A DNA stretch of 64,000 nucleotides from Anisakis pegreffii (Eukaryota; Nematoda; Chromadorea; Rhabditida; Anisakidae). Positions 27,601 through 37,256 of this stretch are shown in pieces. Where the stretch lies: the NCBI GenBank assembly GCA_035041965.1, contig JAPYMA010000804.1:62001-126000 (forward strand). The letters run 5' to 3'. Position 1 is the first letter of the stretch. The number at the start of each line of letters is the position of its first letter. The notes beneath the pieces are model-generated. The model had not been told where the DNA came from. It ran no database searches and saw only the letters and a program-made list of their open reading frames with translations. Made by a program: the position numbers and the translations under genes.

Positions 27601-30600
27601 ATTAATAGATTAATGAATGAAACTTGACTACCAGTATTTAACGACTGATCATTGAAGAGTATATGGCTGACGGCCGGATAACTGATTTAGGAGGAAACAA
27701 CAACAACAAAAAAAAAGAAAGCAACCGAACCGATCAGTATTCAGTAAGGTGCGCGATCGTTGTGAACGCTCATCAGTACGTGATGAAGAACAGTGCTCAC
27801 GAGAGGATGCACGACGAGAGGATGAGGACTGCGGAGCGCGATGTTGCGATGATCTTAATTTCAATTTGGCATTCATATTTTTTTACGCTTTCACAATAAC
27901 AAGAATATCAGGTATTCTCCGGCAATTAAACCCGAAATTTCAAATTTTAATAACTCGATTCAAAATTAACATTTTTATTCAAAATAAAAACCGTTCGCCT
28001 TCACACAACGGTGCCAACACGTAGCATAGAAACCAGGACCCCTGGAACCAAAAAATCGACGGACGTCAGCTTTTAGTACCATCTCATTTGGGAAGTTCTT
28101 CCCACGCAGGATAAGTTTCAGGTTTTTGAGCAGATGATAATCTGTTGGGAAGAGGTCTGGAGAGTAAGGCTGGTGAGGTAGAATCTCAAAACCTAATTGG
28201 TGAATTTTTGTAACGTTGTTCTTGCAAACTGTGGTCCGGCGTTATCCAGTAAAAGGATCTGACCACTTCTGTTCATTATTGTTCGCCTTATTCTCAACAA
28301 CTCATCCTCACGTTTACAAGAGTGGTATTCGACGTCAATGGTTTGCCCATGCTCAACGAATTCGACATGCACGACACCAGAAGACGATGAGCATGATTTG
28401 TCGTGGTGCAGTGTCGGTTTCGGCATCATTTTTGGTGGCTCATCTACGTCCAGCTACTGAGCTGACCTCGGCTGATTATCACATTCAATCCACTTCTCAT
28501 CCACGGTAACAATTCGATCAAGGAATGAATCACTGTTGTTTCTGAGCAGCAATGAAGAATGAACTTCCAAATGTCTGAATTGCTGCACTTCGTCCAGCTC
28601 ATGTGCAATCCATCTTGACCTTAGCAAACTGCCATAGATGAGTTGAGTGTTTTTTGAATAATGCCAACTTGTTGTTAAGGTCTGAAGGGCAGTCTGACCT
28701 CGGTTCATCTTCGAGACTCATTTCTCAGGCAGCAAACATCTTGAACCAATCCCCAACTGTCGATCTGGAAGTGGTTCCCTCCCCAAATGCTTTGTTGATA
28801 TTAGCCGTTGCCTGTCTGCTCGAACGACCAAGTTTGAATCCATGAAGCATAATTCCGCTAATTATTTTCTTGTCCATAGCTTGAATTCAATGCTCCAAGA
28901 GTTCCCAAATTGGAAGAATGAAGACCAAAGATGGGTATATTCAGATAGTGTGGAAAATGAGCTACAAAAGGACATACAACAACTCTACACTGAAACGCAA
29001 CGTTTCATTATATCTCTTTGCCAGCGTAACAGCCCGGGAACTTTCCTCTATGCTTAATACTAACCTCTCTTTGTGTTTGGATGAAGATGAGCTAGGTGAA
29101 TGAAGTTCAGATGAACGACGATGCGACTGGTCTGAGGCAGGACAAACAGCTGCACTTGACGTCGACTTACTGGTTTGCGGTGAAACAACACCACCACCAC
29201 TTGGTACTGACGAATTCACAATGCCACTGCAACATCTGCTTTAATTATACTACAAGTAAAATGCGCTTACTCTTATTAAAGTGTATGATTCCTTTTATTC
29301 TTCTCATTTCCTGATTCGGTATTGAAATTATTCCAACTGGAATTTAAATCTTTTCAATCGGTGCTTGTATTTCTGAGGGGTAACTAAATAATTTGTTTAA
29401 ATTAAATAAATAACATTAATAACGAAAAGACCGATGAAAAGAATCAAATAGAGTGAAGATGAATAGATTGCAGAGAAATGAATTCAAATGAACATTGAAC
29501 TGAAGCAAAAATACAAATAAATACGATGACAATTATGATTAAAACAATAATAATACAGAATACTGCTGAATATAATGAAATTAGATGCAGCAGAAATGGA
29601 TCGAACAGGAATATGATGACGGTTAACGAAAGATGACAAGACACCAATTATGATGAGTGAGGTAGATCAATTGGATGAGAAGAAACTATGACGTCCAAAA
29701 TTAGAACAATCTTCGTCCAATTATACAATCATTTCAATTGTCGCCGAATGGATCCGGCACGCGGAATGTGCACTTAAGAGAGTTACTTTCTTAGTCATAT
29801 TGAGTGAATAAGATTACCCATGATGATAACGATTAGTACGGATAATCATTTTCATACATCCCGAAACCTGCGTTTTCTTGCAACGTTTCGGTGCTTTACA
29901 CCATCGTCAGGGAGGGAATGAGGAGAGTAACGAACGCCTCTACTTGTACAGTTACTGATTCGAGATCTCCATGAGCATTATGCACGATTGGTGCGCAAAT
30001 AAAAGAGCCAACTGCTAGGAAATTGTGGTGAAAATGATCTGATCCAATGGCAGATCAAAGCCATAAGCAAAAAATTGACGGGCTGAACTCCACGAGAAAT
30101 TATGGAGTTCAGCCCGTCTAGTGTAATTGCCTAGTACAGGGTGCTGGAATCATGATCAAGGGATTCCAGCACTCTGTACTAGGCAATTACACAGCAAAAT
30201 CAGAATCTTCAGTATCTAAATCAAAACCGTAATAAAGCTGACTGATGTAAATGCAGATGGAAGTATTTAGCCCCAAACTCAAAAAAAATTTAGAATTAAA
30301 GTTCTCTGCAATATGCGGCCTGTCAATCAATAAATAGATTCTTTTACCAATTCGCGAAGCACCAACCAAACAATGTGTGTGTCTCGAATTTGTGCTTTTT
30401 TTGCCACAAAGGGAATGGGGAAGTGAGGAAAGAACCTAGAGTACTCAGTTAGGAATGACGAAAGAGATGATAGTGTTAATATTGATCGGTAATCAATAAA
30501 TGATGTGGTAAATAAGCTATTAAACTATTGCTACCATTATTATTCTCACTGTCTATAGACAAAAAATTAAAATGCTCACAATCACACCGAAGTTTTTACA

Positions 30601-31865
30601 AAATAAAAATTGAAAAATGAATGAGTATGTAATTAGAATTCAACCTATTTATTCTTCACTAAAACTCAGTGAAAAACCATACTGTGTCGTATCGGTCTCA
30701 CACTTTCATCCCATGTTTCCTAGTTCAAAAAATTTTGACAATTCAAAATGAAAACCACATCGACCTTCAGTGTCTCATATATCACCTATCAAAACGAAAA
30801 CACCTAACTTAACTAACACCAAAATAATCAACAAAGCAACACACATCTCATTTCCTCTTCACTCAATAATTCAACAAACAAACATAAAATGTAAACCGAA
30901 CCACATCAACAAATCAATATTCAGCATATCAATTCTCGTTTATCATGCCATTGATAAATGCATCTTGTCGTGAATTAATCAGTTATTCCACAATAGAAAG
31001 CGGATAAAAATCCGACTCGAATTAAGGGTTTCGACTGGATAAGATTGTCGAAGACGACGGCATAAATGCTGCTTTTCAATTAATTAATTAATTAGATGAT
31101 ATATACATATATATATGTATGTATATATATGTATGTGTATATATATACATATATGTATATGTATATATATAGTTAGATAGATAGATATATGATACAATAT
31201 ATATCCAGTCCGAATGGATAAATAATTAATCAATAAGTGCTTCAATAAATGTTTGTTCGTTCCCCATTTTGCTTGCGTCGAATGTTCATGAGGTAGGTAC
31301 GGGACAAGTAATTGGGTTGTTTGACGTTGTTGTTGTTGTTGTCGAGCAGTGTTGAGAAGAGAAAGAGAGAGACAGATAGAGAGAATTGGTAAAAATGACG
31401 TCATTAGATGATGATGACGATGGTAGCAACAGTCTGCTAGGATAGTGATGATAAAGGCGAAGCATCACCAGCAATAATAATAACGAATATGCATTGATAT
31501 AAAGTAATCGTCTCACTTCTTGCTAAGTTCATGAAACGTGATACGTAACTGATGACCATCAAATTTTGGCTCGGCTGAATGCACTTTCTGCGCAGATCTA
31601 ACATCCATAAAGCTTACCACAACACTGTTATTTGATAAACGTTCTGCTTTCTGGACACGACCGAATCTGAACTTATTCATTATTATTATTATTATATCAT
31701 TCAATCCGCATTACTTCACTTCGTATTGCTTTTATTATTATGAATAAATAAGTGAACAAAATCAATAAATCGAGAATGTTACGTTGAGAAAAAACTCGAT
31801 ACACGCTCCTCGGAGAGAGCGTCCGGCAGACCAAACACATGGACATGTCGACTTTCACGACTCAT
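1..31865 (-). CDS. spen: Spen/SHARP/DIN-1 family RNA-binding transcriptional cofactor, giant, C-terminus outside window
   Basis: Spen proteins are nuclear scaffolds that bind RNA through N-terminal RRMs and recruit corepressors through a C-terminal SPOC domain; the nematode member DIN-1 partners the receptor DAF-12. Seen here: the first exon starts ATG at 31865 and reads [20 protein letters not shown], matching the SHARP N-terminus, and four RRMs follow (about residues 5-78, 267-350, 445-530, 538-610). I assembled 45 exons whose phases agree throughout, about 5390 codons, comparable with Drosophila Spen (about 5500). The remainder is low-complexity Ser/Thr/Asn, charged Lys/Glu and Gln-rich sequence. 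The block entries that follow give exon coordinates. The frame is still open at base 1, so SPOC is not visible. A few splice sites in the low-complexity part could be off by one alternative acceptor. The family call is very secure. Confidence 0.93.
3542..3630. repeat. (TA)n microsatellite, about 89 bp
   Basis: Uninterrupted alternating T and A inside the last visible spen intron. Confidence 0.98.
3957..8720 (-). other. spen: spen exons 37-44: acidic start then Gln-rich region
   Basis: Exons 37-44 are 8382-8720, 8154-8297, 7565-8014, 6583-7440, 4976-5684, 4708-4859, 4335-4610 and 3957-4184. Exons 37-38 are acidic. The rest is rich in CAG/CAA-coded glutamine runs up to 8 residues with His, Pro, Ser and Ala, a type of region common in transcription cofactors. 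All phases match. The 5684-6583 intron carries a small fold-back repeat and the 8720-10826 intron a perfect palindrome. Confidence 0.82.
6132..6313. mobile_element. small fold-back (MITE-like) element in a spen intron
   Basis: Terminal arms 6132-6153 and 6293-6313 are inverted complements with one base missing (core cccccgacaagtg / cacttgtcggggg). Inside, gctagtcggt occurs at 6176 and 6190 and its complement accgactagc at 6253, and tatccaactt / aagtttggata form another hairpin around 6228-6253. The GC content is higher than in the surrounding intron. No clear target duplication was seen. Confidence 0.6.
9445..9502. repeat. perfect 21-bp palindrome with 16-base loop
   Basis: Arms 9445-9465 and 9482-9502 are exact reverse complements (core gggttgacccc / ggggtcaaccc). 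Imperfect pairing extends outward (gggctt at 9433 with aagccc near 9506-9511). It lies in the 2.1-kb spen intron between exons 36 and 37, and the rest of that intron holds nothing I recognise. Confidence 0.85.
10826..12391 (-). other. spen: spen exon 36: acidic, Ser-rich 522-codon exon
   Basis: A single open stretch of 1566 bases with acceptor gttatag|AAAGAC and donor CAG|gtgcg, phase 0 at both ends. The composition is Asp/Glu/Ser/Thr-rich with short poly-Ser runs and a basic VKKRKTSS patch near the end that could be a nuclear localisation signal. I see no domain. Confidence 0.8.
13454..19198 (-). other. spen: spen exons 20-35: Lys/Glu-rich charged and coiled-coil region
   Basis: Exons: 19049-19198, 18831-18983, 18213-18317, 17754-17948, 17500-17676, 17110-17289, 16826-16904, 16578-16771, 16371-16511, 15772-16269, 15485-15670, 15278-15407, 14799-15167, 14222-14352, 13914-14069, 13454-13846. 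The 17.1-kb exon contains [10 protein letters not shown], a motif I associate with Spen proteins. The 15.3-16.3 kb exons form a long KEREREK-type coiled coil. The exon at 17500-17676 is [20 protein letters not shown]. All are in phase. This equals the charged middle of SHARP/Spen. Confidence 0.82.
17110..17324. repeat. 29-bp exact direct repeat bracketing a spen exon
   Basis: The 29 bases at 17110-17138 (the 3' end of the exon at 17110-17289 on the minus strand) recur exactly at 17296-17324, seven bases outside the exon's other end, in the same orientation. A further partial copy (cgtttactttg) follows. The outer copy lies in the intron. Confidence 0.9.
19266..23449 (-). other. spen: spen exons 12-19: Arg/Ser, Ser/Thr/Ala-rich region
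   Basis: Exons 12-19 are 23327-23449, 22883-23171, 22699-22795, 22483-22640, 21434-22415, 20814-21319, 19741-20730 and 19266-19673. They encode Arg/Ser repeats, a poly-Ser run, a His/Gln segment, a short conserved-looking charged helix ([19 protein letters not shown] then [11 protein letters not shown] at the start of exon 18) and a proline run (PPPPPM) at the end of exon 18. Every junction is in phase. I recognise no folded domain. Confidence 0.82.
23551..24164 (-). other. spen: spen exons 10-11: RRM4 and post-RRM helix region
   Basis: Exon 10 (23950-24164) opens [18 protein letters not shown], the RRM3-RRM4 junction typical of Spen (GKSMPTNCVWLDGL in SHARP). Exon 11 (23551-23889) carries the last strand, [20 protein letters not shown], followed by an Ala/Ser/Thr-rich tail. 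In the structural literature SHARP RRM3-4 form the SRA RNA-binding unit; the equivalent block is intact here. Confidence 0.9.
24236..24609 (-). other. spen: spen exons 8-9: RRM3
   Basis: Exon 8 is 24456-24609 and exon 9 is 24236-24396. RNP2 is RTLYVGGLE and RNP1-like residues are FAFIQFAD, followed by [12 protein letters not shown], a close match to SHARP RRM3 (RTLFIGNLE, YAFLQYCD, SVCKAIKKMDG). A Gly/Ser/Ala-rich insertion of about 20 residues extends the last loop of the fold before a KNKFK strand, which is longer than in vertebrate members. Confidence 0.92.
24699..24756 (+). repeat. dispersed repeat copy A
   Basis: This segment (ttaatttcttgaccacatta, then cccagcagtctgaaccacat) is similar to 54749-54811 in the same orientation and to 62388-62434 inverted. 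It lies in the spen intron between exons 7 and 8. Confidence 0.6.
24845..25413 (-). other. spen: spen exons 6-7: RRM2 and Asn/Ser tail
   Basis: Exon 6 is 25251-25413 and exon 7 is 24845-25160. They encode an RRM beginning [20 protein letters not shown] and continuing [12 protein letters not shown] and KALIIFQRL, then a low-complexity Asn/Ser stretch encoded by about 30 AAT/AAC codons. The acceptor of exon 6 is ctcgttgaag|GTG, with a GAAG rather than a CAG end; the RRM2 strand is continuous only with this junction. Confidence 0.88.
26883..26918. repeat. near-perfect palindrome in a spen intron
   Basis: Seventeen-base arms (gcataagaatacgagct and its complement with two mismatches) are separated by two bases, with a third related piece (gtattcgtattcttagct) just after. 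The exon 4-5 intron (26127-27400) otherwise holds nothing I recognise. Confidence 0.7.
27731..27853 (-). other. possible Arg/Ser-rich cassette exon of spen
   Basis: This 123-base open segment encodes a run dominated by Arg, Ser and Gln, starting [19 protein letters not shown]. With an acceptor at attaag|A and a donor at GATCG|gttcgg it fits in frame between spen exons 3 and 4, and its length is a multiple of three, so inclusion or skipping both keep the frame. The donor and the purine-rich acceptor are weak, so this may be intron sequence. The composition is like exon 4 next to it. Confidence 0.4.
27975..28877 (-). pseudogene. decayed mariner-type transposase (mobile element remnant)
   Basis: Mariner transposases are DDE/D recombinases (D,D34D) that cut and paste their element at TA sites. 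Seen on the minus strand in more than one frame: an N-terminal helix-turn-helix part starting [19 protein letters not shown], then SLEDEPRSD, then [22 protein letters not shown] (first catalytic Asp), [12 protein letters not shown] (second Asp), [14 protein letters not shown] (third Asp) and a C-terminus ending NGFYFE. An in-frame stop follows the N-terminal domain, the frame shifts, and the total (about 900 bases against a usual 1030) implies deletions. It lies in the spen intron between exons 3 and 4 in the same orientation as the gene. I could not define terminal inverted repeats. Confidence 0.85.
29861..29910 (-). other. hairpin with hammerhead-like core (candidate only)
   Basis: On the minus strand the order ctgacga, a four-pair hairpin ggtg/cacc, then gaaac resembles the CUGANGA - stem II - GAAA core of hammerhead ribozymes, which retroelements often carry. 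On the plus strand 29861-29867 (ccgaaac) pairs with 29885-29891 (gtttcgg). The base at position 10.1 is unpaired and I could not find a convincing stem III with UH cleavage site, so it may be a degenerate or unrelated element. Confidence 0.25.
30077..30118. repeat. perfect 16-bp hairpin
   Basis: Arms 30077-30092 (gacgggctgaactcca) and 30103-30118 are exact reverse complements with a 10-base loop. It is immediately followed by a second, longer hairpin. Confidence 0.9.
30121..30192. repeat. 30-bp hairpin with one G.T pair and 12-base loop
   Basis: Arms 30121-30150 and 30163-30192 pair along 30 positions with a single C-to-T change. The length and near-perfect pairing are compatible with a miRNA-like precursor or with a fold-back mobile element; nothing here proves transcription beyond being in the first long spen intron. 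Confidence 0.9.
31517..31865 (-). other. spen: spen exons 1-2: start codon and RRM1
   Basis: Exon 1 is 31783-31865 and exon 2 is 31517-31666. Joined, they encode an RRM with an RNP2-like VHVFGLP strand and an RNP1-like VVVSFMDV strand followed by RSAQKVH, the same order as SHARP RRM1 (SAQKAH). The donor is AAC|gtaac and the acceptor ttcag|ATTC. A further in-frame methionine opens exon 2 in the unspliced reading, but only the spliced version completes the RRM fold, which supports the start at 31865. The intron that follows is 2.3 kb and holds the hairpins at 30.1 kb. Confidence 0.9.
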
Positions 31866-34669
31866 TTTTATTTGAATGTTTTTGTTGATGGATAATTAAT
31901 ACTCGAGTTGAAATCACAATAACAATAATTGAGTAATGTTACTGTTGTTGATAATAAAGAAGAATATCAGCTGATAATACTTCTCGCAATAATCCACCAG
32001 GTACACTCCAACTGCTGCTATGTTCCTCTTCAATACCTTTGACTGGTGATAATCAGTAATAATAAATTAAATCGAAGGATATCCCACAATGTTGCTGTTG
32101 ATAGAAGAAGACCAAATTCTTTCAGTACTATTGGCAATAAAACTACAATTTGTTCGATATTTATTAGGAACAATACTTTTCACCGATATCAAAGATGCAC
32201 TTATAAGATACCCAGATCTTTTATAATCGCTCCTTGTTGGTCCATTAATGACCATTCCATATGGGAATGGCCCAGTTTAAGCGTATGATTATTATTAGTT
32301 TGCCAATAGAATCCAGTAGCTGTGGCAATAAATTAATAGACGAATGTTGACTGTTTTATTTATTCATGTACGCATGAAGACCATTCGCTCCAGTAGATCG
32401 CCAATAATGATTATAATATTATTATTCCAGTTGACGGAATATGTCCACAATTAATTCTATTTTATTATATATTTAATATCAATATTTTTATAGTTACTGC
32501 TATTACATAAATGATATCCGTGATGCGATTATTTCTTCCGATTGTTTATTTCGCATAGATGTAGCAACCACCGTGATTACAATTATTCATTAATGATGAC
32601 ATATATACACTTATATCATTTATTATCACTGAGATGAATTTTGTATCATTTATTCTGAAAATACGGTCGGATGGTAGCTATTTGGTTAATTTTTAAGCTG
32701 AGACCTTAAGTAAGCAGAAACGCGAAACTACAACAGGAACAATCGATAAACGGCTATAATAATAGCAACGTGGTGAAGAATACACGTGGCACCTTTCAAA
32801 TCAACATTGGCAAAAGCTTCAAGCTCACAACCTTTATCAGCAACAACATTAAGCGATTGCAGAATATACACGAGAATGGTAATAATAATAAACAAGAAGA
32901 AAATATGTTACGAAATGAATGAACAGAATATGATGTATATCTATTTGCGTATGTATTTGTATATGAGAAACGCGCTCCCACTAAAACTCTTCAAGAGCAC
33001 TGTAGAAACAACACACATACACATACAGATAACAACTCATTTCGTCAGCATTCAGAATGATGATAGCACATAGAGCAGTGTATTTGATGAGTTGTGTTAT
33101 GATGTTAGGCAAACGACCAACTAGCAATACTATGAGTAAGGGCAGCATATCGAATGCTGCCAGAGATGATGATGATCACCACGCTCATCACCACTGCAGG
33201 CAAAACTTTTCATTCACCATAACACACCACTTTCCTTCTTCTATTCTCTCTTGCTTTCAGCATATTTATCACAGTTACCATCCATTCATGCCCTTCACTG
33301 CGTCTCTAATTATCCGCCCCTCTCTCTGCATCTTGTCCCTGAAAGTGACATCTCAAAGAGAGCTCTCTCGGTTGTCCCTCCCTTCATTTCATCCTGTTCC
33401 TGTTAGAATTCTAATTGAAGCGAGCGCGAACACAAGAGCAGACCACACAGCGCAACATATAACGTCCAACTTACTGTCTATCAACCTCCATCTACGAATA
33501 TTTCAGCCTTAACATACAAACAATTATAATCCGAAAGACAGCCATGAGTGAACATATCAGATTGACACCAAATCACACCGCACAGACCTACCGCACTCAG
33601 CAATTCTTGTTCTTTTCCCATATAAACTAGCTGCCTTTTTTCAATTCGCCCTTATTCTTTTCCGCACCTATTACTTATCTATCACTCTTATTCTTTTCTT
33701 ACATATACTGACTATATTTACCCTTATTCTTTCACTACACACACTAACTGTCCGCTTTGATCTCATTCTTATTGCTTTCCCCGATTCACCAACTGTCTCT
33801 TTTCTTTTCACTTTTACTCTTTCCCCCATACTCCTTACACTCCCTTCCATTCCTCATTCTCTCTAAAATTCACAGTCTATAAAACAAGCATAATTCTGTC
33901 TGCCCACTCTTTACGATTAGTCGCACTTATAGATAAAAAGAAATTGATGAAAGATGGAGAATAACGACTATGGATATATACGAGATAGAGGTAAAAGGAA
34001 AGACTGATGTCTCTTCTTCTCAGTTCATGAATATCCCATATAAATATTTATGTTCTTATGACTATCCATCAGCATGATACATCTATGTGTAATTGTAGTC
34101 CCATCGAAAAAACAACGGCTGAAATAAATAAATTTTGAAAGAAAGGACAGGTTTATGGGTCATGTCGTCGGTATCTCTAAATTTATGCTTTTATTACTTA
34201 GATATTTATCCCTTTCACCGTACTCCTCTCCTACAATCTATCTCATCCTCAACGCATAACATTGTATGCCACAAAACGATGCGTTATAGCGTTTCGTCAT
34301 TCTAGAATACACAAACAACCTGATTGATCGTAACCAAGCAAGCCAGCCTCAGTCACTGTTAAGGGCCCTATTTCTCCTTGCAGCGTTGCAACAACATTTT
34401 ATCAAAGCTACAACTACTTGTGCGGTGCGGTGGTCTCCTCCTTCAGCTCTGCTCTGTCTTTGCTAGAGAAGTGCTGCCCCGACCCCTTCCCACCCCCCGT
34501 CCTCAGTGCTCTTTCTTTACCATCACCCTAAATAAATTCAAAATAAATAACCCTTCCTTGTCTTATGTCAAATTCGCCTATTCTCATCATGCCACTCTCC
34601 TACGTATCTGTGCTAGTATGCAATCCTTCTTACCGTCTTCCTCACCAAATCCAAAGCTACCATCTAGCA

Positions 34670-34979
34670 TAGGATTTCTCAACGGGGGGCGCTCACTCCC
34701 CAAGGGTAACAAAATAAGGTTTTATTTTTTGTACATTAAATTAGGTGAGGAGGGAGTCCAACGCATACATGTGTGTAAAGTGGGCGAGAGTGGACTAAAA
34801 AGTATTTAATTTTAACGTATTCTAATGGTGTACACTCATCTACATTACAGACGCTCACTGTAGTGGAGGAGACATATGGAGTGGATGTTGTGAGGACATT
34901 TCAACCATTGCCGTAAGGGGTGCGAGGACATCTTAAAATTTAATAGGAGTGCGGAGAGGAGAAAGAGTGAGAACCAGTG
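34670..34979. mobile_element. hAT-like MITE copy 1
   Basis: About 310 bp starting taggatttctcaacggggg and ending gtgagaaccagtg, ends that resemble the cagtggttctcaac termini of hAT elements. It is flanked by 8-bp near-direct repeats atctagca (34662-34669) and atctagct (34980-34987), the target-site length of hAT transposons. It is similar along its length to 38515-38780, including aaggttttattttt and tgcgaggaca/tgcgaggaaa. It has no coding capacity. Confidence 0.8.
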
Positions 34980-35130
34980 ATCTAGCTGCACTCTTCTCCC
35001 CCTTTTTTAAAAGCTCATGACATATTCATCCATGCCCCTCTCCCCATGCCCGCCTGACCAGCACCGAAATTGAGAAATAATTCTCAGTAAAATGAAAGCG
35101 ACTACCTCGAATGTACATTACTTGCCCTGA

Positions 35131-35133
<3 letters not shown>

Positions 35134-35207
<74 letters not shown>
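35134..35207. repeat. (TA)n microsatellite, about 74 bp
   Basis: Uninterrupted TA alternation between genes. Confidence 0.98.
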
Positions 35208-35209
<2 letters not shown>

Positions 35210-35870
35210 CTGACAGTTGTTCCTGATGAAATTGATACGCTCGGAGAACGAATATTAGTCTTTGAGTCCTAGTCAAGTAACAAATTAAGTGAATAAATTT
35301 AAGTGCTATCGACATCGCGTCATTCAGTCATTATTAGGTACTTCTCGAGTTATGGTACACAGACACGCACGCATTGTAGTACGGACGGTGTCGCGTAGCA
35401 TGACGAACGTAGGGCAACACATTAACTGATAACGTGCACGAAGGGATTTATTATTTGATAAATTGTCACCATAAATAACAGAAGACTACAGAAGTGCTCA
35501 TTGTTGTTATTCATATGTCTGTACTGGGATGAGCTTAACGAGTATATGTATATACTTACACACAACTACTTCTACCAGTCAGTTCATCGTGCTAGTTGCT
35601 TCTATCGTCATCACTGTTGCTACTATTACTGTTACCAGCACTACTGTTATGACCACTGTTTTATTTTTGACACCCGTTTACATGGTGCAGGAATATCATA
35701 AAATTAAGTCACTGAACAACCTCGTCACAACGAACAACTCATATTTCTTCGCTACCATTTTTAATGGTCGTCAATCACGCACTTTTCTGCCAACGATGAA
35801 GACATTCAATTTAATTTCATATCTGTCCATTCCATCAAGGAATTATGTCGTCTACAACAACACTTCTGAC

Positions 35871-35871
<1 letters not shown>

Positions 35872-35951
<80 letters not shown>
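35872..35951. repeat. (TA)n microsatellite, about 80 bp
   Basis: Uninterrupted TA alternation, about 0.7 kb from the previous array. Confidence 0.98.
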
Positions 35952-35953
<2 letters not shown>

Positions 35954-37256
35954 TACTTATATACAAGCACAACATACACTCATCCATCTAATAAGACAGT
36001 ATGGTGCGATGATGATGATACAAAAACATACTGTCGATTCGTACTATTCATCAACTTAAAATGAAGGAGGGATATGGATGAGATAAATGTCTCATACAGT
36101 GACCACGAGAGATACATTCGCACGCACGCATACATACACAAACAAATATCCCTTTGTATTGTCTCCGTTGATGTGTGAAAAATACTTTAAAATAGATAAA
36201 ACCCTCACTCACATACACAATAATTTTTAGATATTTCTCTCGTTCTCTTTTTCACACATACAAGTCGAGTGTAGTGAAATCGGTCACATGTCTTCTTGCT
36301 TCTGCACACTACAATAATGAAATAAAAAGTTGCTACGTACCTCATCAACACACGAATGAATGCACTATCATGATTTTGTAGACAAGTAATCTATCTGCCT
36401 GCCCTTCGCCCTCTTCTGCTCACCTTCAACACAAACAAACCGAGTTTGATGTCACTTCACCGCTATTCATTTACCTTTGCTGAATTCACTAACTGATTGA
36501 TTGATTGATTGATTATGCTCGGCTTGCATCGCTACCGCTCTTCACACTGCTGCGGTTCGCCTCACTGCTTGATTATTTTACTTGTGAGACGGTCCCTCTT
36601 TGAATATCAATGTTATTAATTACAGTGATAATTATTTACATATGTAGAAATGTGACATTGCTTACTACATGTTTTTCGCAGCAGTATTCTTTTTTAATAA
36701 TTCCCCCTTTTATTATGCGCATGGTGAAGATGGTTTTACGCATTTTACTATTAATATCCATTTTATCCTTTGATGAACATTTCCTATTCCAATCACAATG
36801 ATGGAACTAAACAGATGGGTGTTATGCACTTGGTTCGTGGGCATTTGTGCAGTTCAGGGGCGGTGTGTGGTAGGACATAATTATTGATGATGACGAAAAC
36901 ACTACCTGACGAAGGAGAATGAAAGAAGAAAAAAAAAACAATATACAGCATTCATAATCAAAAAATTTGGTGAAATTTTGTGTCGAAAAAAAGGTGAATA
37001 ACGTAAGTAAATGGGAGTAGCACATTGTCCCGAACGATGTGTCATAACGACAGCAAGAATGAACTGATGATATTGACCACAACGAGGTAATAGTGAAAAT
37101 GGTTAAGAGTAAAATATGACATTTTGCCGTACGTAACAAATAACAAATTCGGAGGAAATCTGTGAGTTAAAAAAAACAAATAAGGAATCAATCATAATCT
37201 TTTGATTTCGCACCCGAAATTATTCCATAATACAATTACCAGCCACATGTAATCAA

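Larger units (their letters stand above)
25822..29226 (-). other. spen: spen exons 3-5: Ser/Arg and Asn-rich linker between RRM1 and RRM2
   Basis: Exon 3 (29065-29226) is serine-rich. Exon 4 (27401-27496) is an Arg/Ser stretch reminiscent of SR linkers. Exon 5 (25822-26126) starts with histidines and continues as an Asn-rich tract of about 80 residues (AAT/AAC repeats). All phases match the flanking exons. The long gap between RRM1 and RRM2 is usual for SHARP-type members. The intron between exons 3 and 4 contains a mariner remnant and a possible cassette exon. Confidence 0.8.
31866..37256. other. intergenic region upstream of spen
   Basis: No convincing gene. It holds the presumed spen promoter side, a pyrimidine-rich stretch (about 33590-33870), one hAT-like MITE (34670-34979) and two (TA)n arrays. 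The plus-strand open frame at 33057-33512 is low in similarity to anything I know and its composition follows the CT-rich tract. Frames reading as alternating Ile-Tyr are translations of the TA arrays. Confidence 0.6.

Noticed and set aside
33057..33512. Plus-strand 151-codon open frame
   Set aside because: It lies in a CT-rich intergenic tract, has no recognisable domain or supporting splice structure, and its composition follows the tract.
35118..36059. Open frames rich in alternating Ile and Tyr
   Set aside because: They translate the (TA)n arrays at 35134-35207 and 35872-35951.
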